From the NCBI GenBank assembly GCA_902475645.1, contig CABSAH010000089.1, forward strand, positions 1-7,364: a stretch of DNA of 7,364 nucleotides, given 5' to 3'. Below the pieces are notes generated by a model, which was not told the DNA's origin, ran no database searches, and saw nothing but the letters and a program-made list of their open reading frames with translations. A program made the translations under genes and the position numbers. Shown in pieces: positions 1-6,011 of the stretch; position 1 is the first letter of the stretch; the number at the start of each line of letters is the position of its first letter. The stretch is from an uncultured Christensenellaceae bacterium. Its GTDB lineage: Bacteria > Bacillota > Clostridia > Christensenellales > CAG-138.

Positions 1-830
1 AGCAAACGCGCAACGGCCCCGTCCGCGGCAACGATTTGAAATATAACCTTACGCTAACCTTTGAAGAAGCGGCGTTCGGCACAAAGAAGGAAATACTGGT
101 TCCGCGTGAAGAAAACTGCCCGGATTGCGGCGGAACGGGCGCAAAGCCCGGCTCCACGCCCACAAAATGCTCTGCCTGCGGCGGCACGGGTCAGGTGCGC
201 GTGCAGCAGAATACCATGTTCGGCTCGTTTTCAACCGTGCGCACATGCGAAGCCTGTAACGGCACGGGCAAGATAATAAGCGATCCCTGCACGCGCTGCA
301 AGGGCCGCGGGCGCATAAACAAGAGCAACCGCATAAGCGTTACGATCCCTGCGGGCATAAATAACGGCCAAACCCTTACCATGCGCGGCGAGGGTGAAGC
401 CGGTATACGCGGCGGCGCGAACGGCGACCTTTACATAGGCATAAACGTAAGGCCGCATAAGCTTTTCAGCCGCAAGGGGTATGATCTTTATCTGGATATA
501 AACATACCCATGACAACCGCTGCGCTTGGCGGCGAAATACAGGTGCCCACGCTTAAAGGCAGCGTTAAATACAACGTGCCGCAGGGTACGCAGCCGGGCA
601 CTACATTCAGGCTGAAGGAGCAGGGCGTACAGAAGCTTAATTCCGCGGGCAAGGGCGATTTGTTCGTGCGCGCTAATGTGCAGATACCAAAGCGGCTGAA
701 TGAAGAGCAGCGCGAGCTGCTTGAAAAGCTGGCCGAGGCTATGGGCGACAAAGCAACAAACACGCCCAAGCCCATGAAGCGTACAATAATAGATAAAATG
801 AAGGACAAATTCGCGCAGGACGACAAATAA
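1..830 (+). CDS. dnaJ: Chaperone protein DnaJ (type I Hsp40), 3' part only
   Basis: DnaJ is the co-chaperone that delivers unfolded clients to DnaK and stimulates its ATPase in the cytoplasm. The frame is open from base 3 to the TAA at 828-830 and runs off the left edge, so the J domain and most of the Gly/Phe linker are missing. The TTG at 36 is an internal leucine: upstream residues (QTRNGPVRGNDL) already match the family. Four intact CxxCxGxG zinc motifs follow at about 117-311 (CPDCGGTG, CSACGGTG, CEACNGTG, CTRCKGRG), making this a type I DnaJ able to bind two zinc ions. The two beta-barrel C-terminal domains come next, with landmarks such as GEGEAG, GDLY, RKGYDLY and ALGGEIQVPTL. The Lys-rich tail ends in FAQDDK. 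A terminator starts 11 bases after the stop. In Firmicutes dnaJ usually leads into prmA on the same strand; here the following genes point the other way. Confidence 0.97.
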   Translation, partial: QTRNGPVRGNDLKYNLTLTFEEAAFGTKKEILVPREENCPDCGGTGAKPGSTPTKCSACGGTGQVRVQQNTMFGSFSTVRTCEACNGTGKIISDPCTRCKGRGRINKSNRISVTIPAGINNGQTLTMRGEGEAGIRGGANGDLYIGINVRPHKLFSRKGYDLYLDINIPMTTAALGGEIQVPTLKGSVKYNVPQGTQPGTTFRLKEQGVQKLNSAGKGDLFVRANVQIPKRLNEEQRELLEKLAEAMGDKATNTPKPMKRTIIDKMKDKFAQDDK

Positions 831-841
831 TTACGCAAACC

Positions 842-870
842 AAAAGGCCGGGAGCAAATCTCGGCCTTTT
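842..870. terminator. Bidirectional intrinsic terminator between dnaJ and the HIT gene
   Basis: AAAAGGCCG (842-850) pairs perfectly with CGGCCTTTT (862-870) around a short loop. The A/T flanks give a U-run in both directions: TTTT at 867-870 for dnaJ and the complement of AAAA at 842-845 for the minus-strand operon. It lies 11 bases past the dnaJ stop and 21 bases past the HIT stop, so one hairpin plausibly ends both convergent transcripts. Confidence 0.85.
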
Positions 871-891
871 AGTATCCAATTCATTATAATG

Positions 892-1227
892 CTATCCCGG
901 AGGCCACTGAAGCTCGCGCTCGCCGAGAAGTTGAATATGCAGAAGGTTAACGCTCTGCCAGCCGTCCTTACCCGTGTGTATAAAAAGGCTGTAGCCTGCC
1001 TTTATGCCAAGCTGCTCGGCAACAGAGGACGCAATCTTAATAAGATGGCCCATAAGCGCGCCGTCATCAACCATTGTCACGTTGTCGTAATGCTTTTTAG
1101 GCACTATCAAAACGTGAACCGGCGCCTGCGGCTCAAGGTCGTAGAATGCGATTGCCTTTTCGTCCTCATATACCTTTTTGGAAGGTATTTCGCCCGATGC
1201 TATTTTGCAGAATATGCAATTCTCCAT
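892..1227 (-). CDS. HIT-family (HINT-like) nucleotide-binding protein with altered histidine triad
   Basis: This 111-residue protein has the full length and fold signature of the HINT branch of the HIT superfamily, which are usually purine nucleoside phosphoramidate or AMP-lysine hydrolases. The N-terminus CIFCKIASGEIPS carries Cys4 and Cys7, the usual zinc pair. PVHVLIVPKKH (about 36-46), HTGKDG and the C-terminal WPPG are all family landmarks. The active-site HxHxH motif reads L95-L-H97-I-Q99: the central nucleophilic histidine is kept, the first is Leu and the third is Gln. Gln at the third position is what GalT-type transferases carry, so altered chemistry or binding only are both possible. 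The ATG at 1227 has an AAGGAGGA ribosome binding site 9 bases upstream. It is last in the prmA-rsmE-mtaB-HIT operon, 28 bases after mtaB. Family membership is firm; catalytic activity is uncertain. Confidence 0.93.
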   Translation of the reverse strand: MENCIFCKIASGEIPSKKVYEDEKAIAFYDLEPQAPVHVLIVPKKHYDNVTMVDDGALMGHLIKIASSVAEQLGIKAGYSLFIHTGKDGWQSVNLLHIQLLGERELQWPPG

Positions 1228-1255
1228 TTGTTATGGTTCCTCCTTCCGTATAAAA

Positions 1256-2560
1256 TCAAATTTGCTTTATAATACCCGTTGCCCCGAAGCGATTGTATCC
1301 GTTTATCGTCACGGGGACAATGGCGTTTATAAGCTGAGCGCCGTTTGGCTTTACGCCAACCTTAACATATGTATCGGTGTGCCCCCAAACAAGGCCGTTC
1401 TTTTCCTCCTCAAAAAGCACCTCCTGCTCAGTGCCTATAAGGGAGGACATGAAATCGGCTTCAAGCTGCTTTGATACGGCAATAAGCCGCTTTGCCCTTT
1501 CGTGCTTTTCGGCAGATGAAAGCTGACCTGCCATGCCGTATGCGGGGGTACCCTTGCGGCGGGAATATGGGAACACATGTATTTTGGATAGCCTTTGTTC
1601 CCGCACAAACGCCATTGATTCTTCAAATTCCTCCTCCGTTTCGCCCGGGAAGCCCACTATAACGTCCGTGGTTATGGCGCAAAGCGGCATGGCCTGCCTA
1701 AGACGCGCTACGCAGTCCGCATAAAGGGCGGGGGAGTAGCGGCGATTCATGCGTTCAAGCACGGCTGCGCTGCCGCTTTGCAGCGAAAGATGGAATTGCC
1801 TGCACACAAGCCCGCTTTCGCTTACGGTTCTTATGAATTCATCGCTTAAAAGCTGCGGCTCAAGCGAGCCTAAGCGCACGCGGACTATGTTCTTCAGTCC
1901 CTCAGCCTGCTTTATTGCATCGCTCAGCGTTATTTCGCCGCGCTTGTCCTTGCCGTAGGACATAAGATGTATTCCCGTCAGCACAACCTCGCGGTAGCCC
2001 TCCGCATCGAGTATTTCAAGCTGATGCCTAACGTCGTTAAGCGGGCGGCTCCGTACAGGGCCGCGCGCATAGGGAATTATGCAGTATGCGCAATATCTGT
2101 CGCACCCATCCTCTATTTTTAGATACGCTCTTGTGCGCCCTTCGCGGCTTACGCTCAAATTCTCAAATTCATCCTTCGGCCCGTGCGGAGTTACGGCGGA
2201 GGTTTTTTCCTGCGCATCTTCTTTTATAAGCTTTTCTGCAAGCTCAACTATCCTGCTGCGTTCGCTTGTGCCGAGTATCAGCGATACTCCCGGCAGGCTC
2301 AATGCTTCCTCCGGCGAGGTTTGCGCATAGCAGCCGGTTATAATAAGCTTTGCATTGGGGCAAAGCGAATGTGCGCGGGAGGCCATTTGGCGGGATTTCT
2401 TATCACCCGTGGAGGTGACGGTACAGGTGTTTATAACATATACATCCGCAATGTCGTCAAAATCCACAACCGTGTGGCCGGCATTTATAAACATTTCACG
2501 CATGGCGTCAGTATCGTATTGGTTCACCTTGCAGCCAAGTGTACAGAATCCAACCTTCAT
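1256..2560 (-). CDS. mtaB: tRNA (N6-threonylcarbamoyladenosine(37)-C2)-methylthiotransferase MtaB
   Basis: MtaB (YqeV type) is a radical-SAM enzyme that converts t6A to ms2t6A at position 37 of ANN-decoding tRNAs, stabilising the anticodon loop. The 434-residue protein has the three expected parts. The N-terminal UPF0004 domain carries Cys10 (LGCKVNQYD), Cys46 (NTCTVT) and Cys77 (TGCYAQ), which hold one 4Fe-4S cluster. The radical-SAM core carries CDRYCAYC (Cys153, 157, 160) for the SAM-binding cluster and IIPYARGPVRSR. A C-terminal TRAM-like segment covers about the last 60 residues and should contact tRNA. The LGCKVNQ and AYCIIPYARG sequences favour MtaB over MiaB or RimO. The ATG at 2560 overlaps the rsmE stop as ATGA, with GGAGGG 6 bases upstream, so translation is probably coupled to rsmE. 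All cluster cysteines are present, so it should be active. Confidence 0.95.
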   Translation of the reverse strand: MKVGFCTLGCKVNQYDTDAMREMFINAGHTVVDFDDIADVYVINTCTVTSTGDKKSRQMASRAHSLCPNAKLIITGCYAQTSPEEALSLPGVSLILGTSERSRIVELAEKLIKEDAQEKTSAVTPHGPKDEFENLSVSREGRTRAYLKIEDGCDRYCAYCIIPYARGPVRSRPLNDVRHQLEILDAEGYREVVLTGIHLMSYGKDKRGEITLSDAIKQAEGLKNIVRVRLGSLEPQLLSDEFIRTVSESGLVCRQFHLSLQSGSAAVLERMNRRYSPALYADCVARLRQAMPLCAITTDVIVGFPGETEEEFEESMAFVREQRLSKIHVFPYSRRKGTPAYGMAGQLSSAEKHERAKRLIAVSKQLEADFMSSLIGTEQEVLFEEEKNGLVWGHTDTYVKVGVKPNGAQLINAIVPVTINGYNRFGATGIIKQI

Positions 2561-3294
2561 GCTTCGCCCTCCATATGGTACATTATTATTGCGGTTATTG
2601 CAGGGCCTGCCGTTTCCGTGCGCAGTATTCTATGGCCAAGCGAAAACGGCTGCGCGCCAAGTGAAGTAAGCAGCGCCGCCTCATCGTCGCTTATGCCGCC
2701 CTCGGGCCCTACTATTACGCCTATTCGCCTTACGCTGCCATTCAAGCCGCAAAGCACATCCTTTACGGAATTTTCGTGTTCAAGCTCATATGCCAGCAGC
2801 AGCGCGTCAAATTCGGCGCTGTCAATTTCCTTAGGCTCTATCAACCCGCCTATGCGCGGGATAACGCCGCGGCGCGACTGCTTCGCCGCTTCCGCCGCAA
2901 CGCGCTGATAGCGCTCCAGCTTTTTATCAAAATCCTTTTTGCTCAGCCGCACAACGCTTCGTTCCATTGCCACGGGAACTATTTGGCTTATGCCAAGCTC
3001 TACGCACTTTTGTATTATGGTTTCAAGCTTGCCCGCCTTAGGCAAACCCTGAAACAGCGTAACGGAGCATTGCGGCTCGGTAAGCGCGGGGGCGGAGGAA
3101 AGCAGCTCAAACCGCGCCACGGCCTTGCTCAGCGCGGTTATTTTGGCGCGGTAGTCCGTGCCCATACCGTCGCAAAGCATAACCTCATCCCCGATTCTTA
3201 ACCGCAATACGGAGGATATATGCTTAACATCATCGCCGTACAGCACGGCGGCATTATCGGCTATGTTCTCTTTTTCTATGAAGAAGCGGTTCAT
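2557..3294 (-). CDS. rsmE: 16S rRNA (uracil(1498)-N3)-methyltransferase RsmE
   Basis: RsmE methylates N3 of U1498 in helix 44 of 16S rRNA using SAM. The 245-residue protein starts MNRFFIEKE, followed by a PUA-like N-terminal domain (HISSVLRLRIGDEV, about 25-38). The SPOUT knot domain shows KAGKLETIIQKCVELG (86-101), AAEAAKQSRR (133-142), the SAM-binding loop VGPEGGIS (195-202) and LGHRILRTETA (219-229). All are family hallmarks and none is missing. The ATG at 3294 is chosen because it overlaps the prmA stop as ATGA and has GGAGAA 6 bases upstream. A longer reading frame from a TTG at 3324 would lie inside prmA and add 10 unrelated residues. It sits between prmA and mtaB, the order found in many Firmicutes. 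Confidence 0.95.
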   Translation of the reverse strand: MNRFFIEKENIADNAAVLYGDDVKHISSVLRLRIGDEVMLCDGMGTDYRAKITALSKAVARFELLSSAPALTEPQCSVTLFQGLPKAGKLETIIQKCVELGISQIVPVAMERSVVRLSKKDFDKKLERYQRVAAEAAKQSRRGVIPRIGGLIEPKEIDSAEFDALLLAYELEHENSVKDVLCGLNGSVRRIGVIVGPEGGISDDEAALLTSLGAQPFSLGHRILRTETAGPAITAIIMYHMEGEA

Positions 3295-4262
3295 GCGCGC
3301 TTCTCCGCCAATATGGCGCGCCAATCCCCGCCGCGGCGTATTTCAATTATGCTTAGCCCAGCGGCGGTCAGCGCGGCAGCCACTTCATCCTCGCGCGTAT
3401 CTATTATGCCGGAGGTTATGAACCTGCCGCCCGTTTCAAGCAGCCTTGCGGCATACGGCGCAAGCGCTATTATTACGGAAGCCACTATGTTTGCGGTAAC
3501 TATCGGGTAACGCTTTGCCTCTATCCTCTCGCGCAGGGCGTTATCCGTAAGCACGTCGCCCGTAAGCACGGTGTAGCGGTCGCGTCCTATGCCGTTTAGC
3601 GCGGCGTTTTCATATGCTATTGTTTCCGCTATCGGGTCTATGTCCACGGCTATTGCGTCCTTAGCGCCCAATATAAGCGCGGCTATGGATAATATGCCGC
3701 TGCCGCAGCCAAGGTCAACCACGCTGTCGCCTTCTTTTATAAGCTCGTCTATGTATTCAAGGCACATGCGCGTTGTAGGGTGCGAACCCGTGCCGAACGC
3801 CATGCCGGGGTCGAGCGAGAGCACGCGCCTGCCTTGGGAATCGTATTCATCCTCCCAAGACGGCCTTACGAGCAGATGCTCGCCCACGGGGAATGGCTTA
3901 TACGCTTCCTTCCATGCGTTTAGCCATACCGAATCATCAACCGTTTGTACGATTGTGTTAAGGCTGCCGATGTCGAAGCCGAGCGGCATTGATTTCAATT
4001 CAGCAAGCGATGCTTTAAGCGCGGCAACGGTGCCGTCCGCAGCGGCATCGTCGTCTATATACGCCTTTACGCAGGGTTCGGATGCGCAAAGCTCATCCAT
4101 GTCCGCAAAGTCCCAATATTTTGCGCTTTTCTGCAAAAAATCGGCTATTTCCTCGCGTCCCTGCACTATTTCAAGCTGCTCCATGCCAAGCATTGCAAAG
4201 CGCGCGCATACGGCCTCCAGCCCCGCCTCGGTTGTGAATACGGAAATCTCTTTATATTTCAT
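3291..4262 (-). CDS. prmA: Ribosomal protein L11 methyltransferase PrmA
   Basis: PrmA trimethylates lysines and the N-terminus of ribosomal protein L11 using SAM. The 323 residues are near the usual family length of about 300-315. The N-terminal L11-recognition domain covers roughly residues 1-100. The linker (WLNAWKEAYKPFPVG, about 113-127) leads to the catalytic Rossmann domain. That domain has the diagnostic DPGMAFGTGSHPTT (151-164), motif I VVDLGCGSGILSIAA (181-195), the acidic AVDIDP (205-210) for ribose binding, and NIVASVI (258-264) at the active site. The ATG at 4262 has a GGAG site 7 bases upstream, and a candidate promoter lies at 4293-4321. It is the first gene of the minus-strand operon and overlaps rsmE by four bases. 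It would normally follow dnaJ directly; here it is the farthest operon gene from dnaJ and faces it. Confidence 0.96.
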   Translation of the reverse strand: MKYKEISVFTTEAGLEAVCARFAMLGMEQLEIVQGREEIADFLQKSAKYWDFADMDELCASEPCVKAYIDDDAAADGTVAALKASLAELKSMPLGFDIGSLNTIVQTVDDSVWLNAWKEAYKPFPVGEHLLVRPSWEDEYDSQGRRVLSLDPGMAFGTGSHPTTRMCLEYIDELIKEGDSVVDLGCGSGILSIAALILGAKDAIAVDIDPIAETIAYENAALNGIGRDRYTVLTGDVLTDNALRERIEAKRYPIVTANIVASVIIALAPYAARLLETGGRFITSGIIDTREDEVAAALTAAGLSIIEIRRGGDWRAILAEKRA

Positions 4263-4292
4263 AGGCTTACTCCATTCCTGTTTTCATCTGAT

Positions 4293-4321
4293 ATGATATT
4301 ACATTTTGGCCCTGTCCGCAA
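4293..4321 (-). promoter_or_regulatory. Candidate sigma-A promoter for the prmA-rsmE-mtaB-HIT operon
   Basis: Read on the minus strand, TTGCGG (4316-4321) and TATCAT (4293-4298) are separated by 17 bases. The -10 matches consensus at five of six positions and the -35 only in TTG. It lies 31 bases upstream of the prmA ATG. No CIRCE (HrcA operator) inverted repeat was seen here, so heat-shock control is not indicated by sequence. Confidence 0.45.
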
Positions 4322-4331
4322 CAGTATTCGG

Positions 4332-4360
4332 TTGATTACTCAATGGCTGTATGGTAGAAT
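4332..4360 (+). promoter_or_regulatory. Sigma-A promoter for the GNAT gene, extended -10
   Basis: TTGATT (4332-4337) and TAGAAT (4355-4360) are spaced by exactly 17 bases, and a TG one base before the -10 (TGGTAGAAT) makes it an extended -10 element. Expected transcription start is about 4367, some 25 bases before the ATG at 4392. A small inverted repeat, TTGA-N4-TCAA (4332-4343), overlaps the -35 and could be a regulator site, though it may be chance. It lies back to back with the prmA candidate promoter. Confidence 0.7.
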
Positions 4361-4391
4361 TTGCTAAATAAAAGCATTTGAGGCATAAACT

Positions 4392-4859
4392 ATGGTGAAT
4401 ACGGAAATAGTTTCGCTTGAAATAAGAAAAGTCGGTAAGGATACGGAGCTCGCTGAAAGGCTGCTGGACTTCGTTGAAAACTTTTCGTGGGAAGAAGTAA
4501 AAGAACATACCGTAATGATGATAAAAAACTGGAGATTTACGGACTGGGAGACTATGTTTGCCGTAATTGCAGACGGCAAAATCGTTGGCATGGCATCGTT
4601 TATGAAAACGGACTATTATCCGCTGCCGGAAATATACCCGTGGATATCGACCATATTTGTTTCCGAAGAATACCGTGGGCACAGAATAAGCCAAAGGCTG
4701 ATAGACTTTGCCAACGATTATGCCAAGGCGTGCGGCTTTGACGTGACGTATATACCATCTGAATATGTTGGACTTTACGAAAAGTTTGGCTATAGCTACG
4801 TTGAGGATATTGTAAACTACGGCAACGGAGTGGACAGGTTGTATATTAAGCGAATATAA
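4392..4859 (+). CDS. GNAT-family N-acetyltransferase, substrate unknown
   Basis: This 155-residue protein fits a single GNAT domain, which transfers an acetyl group from acetyl-CoA to an amine. The beta4/alpha3 acetyl-CoA region is visible as WISTIFVSEEYRGHRISQRL (84-103), followed by the C-terminal LYEKFGYSYV (128-137), the usual motif B. The pyrophosphate loop, normally R/QxxGxG/A, reads RGHRIS (95-100), so both expected small residues are replaced by Arg and Ser. I recall similar GHR[IL]S loops in some Firmicute GNAT proteins, so this may be a subfamily trait rather than damage. The ATG at 4392 has GAGG 8 bases upstream and its own promoter at 4332-4360. It appears monocistronic, transcribed divergently from prmA and convergent with the DUF1002 gene. 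Isoleucine codons are mostly ATA (10 of 14), as in neighbours, so there is no sign of recent transfer. The substrate cannot be inferred. Confidence 0.88.
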   Translation: MVNTEIVSLEIRKVGKDTELAERLLDFVENFSWEEVKEHTVMMIKNWRFTDWETMFAVIADGKIVGMASFMKTDYYPLPEIYPWISTIFVSEEYRGHRISQRLIDFANDYAKACGFDVTYIPSEYVGLYEKFGYSYVEDIVNYGNGVDRLYIKRI

Positions 4860-4876
4860 TGTAATAGACAAAATAA

Positions 4877-4908
4877 AACCTCCGCATGATTTATGATATG
4901 CGGAGGTT
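4877..4908. terminator. Intrinsic terminator between the GNAT and DUF1002 genes
   Basis: An 11-bp perfect stem, AACCTCCGCAT (4877-4887) with ATGCGGAGGTT (4898-4908), closes a 10-base loop. On the minus strand it is followed by TTTTATTTTG, so it is best as the terminator of the DUF1002 transcript, 20 bases past the TAA at 4929-4931. It also lies 17 bases after the GNAT stop, but the plus-strand 3' flank (AATTGCG) is a weaker U-tract. Confidence 0.82.
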
Positions 4909-4928
4909 AATTGCGCTGTTCAGCTTTT

Positions 4929-5023
4929 TTACTTATTGCCGCCGAAAAGACGGGTGAAGAAATTGCCCACGGAGGCGAAGAAGTTCTTTATGCTTTCGCC
5001 TATTTTGCTTACGGTCTGGCCGA
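4929..5023 (-). pseudogene. Out-of-frame 3' end of the DUF1002 gene
   Basis: Just downstream of the run of four T at 5024-5027, the -1 frame on the minus strand is open to a TAA at 4929-4931. It encodes a 31-residue tail beginning IGQTVSKIGESIKNFF and ending TRLFGGNK. This tail is amphipathic, has the same codon style (ATA, AGC, GGC) as the gene, and ends a natural 20 bases before the terminator. Restoring one A to the AAAA run would fuse it to the main frame and give a 293-residue protein. I read it as the displaced true C-terminus, either by a real frameshift or by a sequence error. Confidence 0.7.
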
Positions 5024-5809
5024 TTTTCCGGCGTTATCAACCGTTTTGGCTATGCTCGTCAGCTTATCCTTCAATTCGTCCGTATCCAGCTTTTCAAGGC
5101 TTCGGCACAGGGAAACAAGCTGGTTTTTCTGCGCATCGTTGAGCGTAACATTATAGGCTTCGCAAAGCTTATCTATTTCGGCCTTGACCTCCTCATCGGT
5201 CATGGTCTGGGTCTGGTCAAGTATTTCCTTAAGCCCGTTTACAAGCTGAGCCGCCTCGCTGCTGCCTATGTATTCGGCCAAGTTGCCCGTGGTTATAAGC
5301 TCTTCTACGCCCACGGCCTTTGCTATTTCGCTAAGGCTTGAACCCGTTATATCCTCGTAAGCCTTGTATATGCCCGTAAGCGCCGCCGTACCCGATACGT
5401 CAAACGGGGCGGAGACAATTACCTTTGCATCGGTTATGCCTGCGGTGGTAAGGGCATTGATATACATTTCGGATGTACACCAGTTTATGTGTTTTGTGGT
5501 TATCTGCAAGCCACTGCCGGGTTCGCCTATAACTATATATGTGCAGGAAAGGGCAACCTTGCCTATCTTCCTTTCGGGGGCAATGCCTTCAAGGTAGGCG
5601 CGTTCGTCGGCATTGGTAACGGTTATTTCTATTGCGTCGCCCGGCTCAATGCCAAAGTCCGCATAAACCCTCGCGCGTTCTTCCGCGTCAAGATCCGCGC
5701 CTATGGTAACGCGCGCGTCGCCCGGCTCAATGGCCATAGCGATTGCGGGCAGCATACAGCATATAAGCATACATACCGCCATAGCTAAGGATAATATCTT
5801 CTTTTTCAT
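5009..5809 (-). CDS. Secreted DUF1002 (YpuA-like) protein, C-terminus frameshifted
   Basis: As it reads, this encodes 266 residues. An N-terminal signal peptide (MKKK, a hydrophobic stretch to about residue 24, probable cleavage near AIAMA) predicts export. The rest resembles the DUF1002 family, of which B. subtilis YpuA is a member; function is unknown. The conserved-looking centre is NWCTSEMYINALTTAGITDA followed by VSAPFDVSGTAALTGIYKAYE. The last third is rich in Glu, Asp, Lys and Leu and probably helical. The ATG at 5809 is chosen because AGGAGG lies 8 bases upstream; a TTG at 5815 would be only 2 bases from it. The reading frame ends early in GKSARP at the stop 5009-5011, while a convincing tail continues in the -1 frame to 4929. 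The hexapeptide IEPGDA occurs twice (27-32 and 54-59), encoded by an identical 18-base repeat. It is monocistronic, with its own extended -10 promoter and a terminator after the displaced end. Confidence 0.85.
   Translation of the reverse strand: MKKKILSLAMAVCMLICCMLPAIAMAIEPGDARVTIGADLDAEERARVYADFGIEPGDAIEITVTNADERAYLEGIAPERKIGKVALSCTYIVIGEPGSGLQITTKHINWCTSEMYINALTTAGITDAKVIVSAPFDVSGTAALTGIYKAYEDITGSSLSEIAKAVGVEELITTGNLAEYIGSSEAAQLVNGLKEILDQTQTMTDEEVKAEIDKLCEAYNVTLNDAQKNQLVSLCRSLEKLDTDELKDKLTSIAKTVDNAGKSARP
5634..5732 (-). repeat. In-frame 18-base direct repeat encoding IEPGDA
   Basis: GCGTCGCCCGGCTCAATG (plus-strand reading) occurs exactly at 5634-5651 and again at 5715-5732, 81 bases (27 codons) apart and in the same frame. 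Both copies encode Ile-Glu-Pro-Gly-Asp-Ala in the DUF1002 protein, one right after the signal peptide and one just before the first conserved strand. Confidence 0.8.
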
Positions 5810-5855
5810 GAACAATTCCTCCTTTATAATCCCGCCAACGGAACTTACGGATTAG

Positions 5856-5864
5856 ATTATACCA
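5856..5864 (-). promoter_or_regulatory. Extended -10 promoter for the DUF1002 gene
   Basis: On the minus strand the sequence reads TGGTATAAT: a perfect TATAAT (5856-5861) with the TG extension one base upstream. No good -35 hexamer is present at 16-18 bases spacing, which is typical of extended -10 promoters. It lies 46 bases upstream of the ATG at 5809. Confidence 0.7.
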
Positions 5865-5951
5865 CACTTTTCATTGGGACGTATTAACAGGGTGTGAAAT
5901 TTGGCCATGCAAAGCTTCCGAATTTTGTCATAATATGATGAATCCATAAAT

Positions 5952-5985
5952 TTGCCCACCTGCTGATATTAAGCACGGTGGGCAA
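5952..5985 (-). terminator. Probable terminator hairpin after the permease gene
   Basis: TTGCCCACC (5952-5960) pairs with GGTGGGCAA (5977-5985). The stem extends inward as TGCT (5961-5964) with AGCA (5972-5975) past one bulged C, giving about 13 pairs and a 7-base loop. On the minus strand it starts 26 bases after the permease stop. The following tract (ATTTATGG) is only partly U-rich, so termination strength is uncertain. Apart from this hairpin and the promoter at 5856-5864, I see nothing distinctive in the intergenic stretch 5810-6011. Confidence 0.6.
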
Positions 5986-6011
5986 GGGCTTTTAAGCATA
6001 ATTTATAGGCG

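Noticed and set aside
36..38. TTG as the start codon of dnaJ
   Set aside because: The frame is open upstream to the window edge and the upstream residues match the DnaJ linker, so this TTG is an internal leucine of a truncated gene.
3295..3324. A 10-codon longer rsmE starting at TTG 3324
   Set aside because: It has no better ribosome binding site, lies within prmA, and the ATG at 3294 gives the family-typical MNRFF start with an ATGA overlap.
3589..4296. 235-residue plus-strand open frame opposite prmA
   Set aside because: Ser-rich low-complexity shadow of a clearly identified PrmA gene with all catalytic motifs.
4263..4391. CIRCE/HrcA operator expected for dnaK-operon genes
   Set aside because: No TTAGCACTC-N9-GAGTGCTAA-like inverted repeat is present in this spacer.
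4299..4871. 190-residue minus-strand open frame opposite the GNAT gene
   Set aside because: No domain is recognisable, it runs through the divergent promoter region and the terminator base, and the plus-strand GNAT protein matches its family.
4915..4930. GCTG-TT-CAGC followed by six T as a second plus-strand terminator for the GNAT gene
   Set aside because: The loop would be only two bases and the stem four pairs, too weak; the T-run also overlaps the displaced DUF1002 stop codon.
5744..5770. Lipoprotein signal (Cys in LICC) in the DUF1002 leader
   Set aside because: The residue before the Cys is another Cys, not Gly/Ala/Ser, and the hydrophobic stretch continues past it to an ordinary AIAMA cleavage region.
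5810..5815. TTG start at 5815 for the DUF1002 protein
   Set aside because: AGGAGG would be only 2 bases away; the ATG at 5809 has ideal 8-base spacing and begins a standard MKKK signal peptide.
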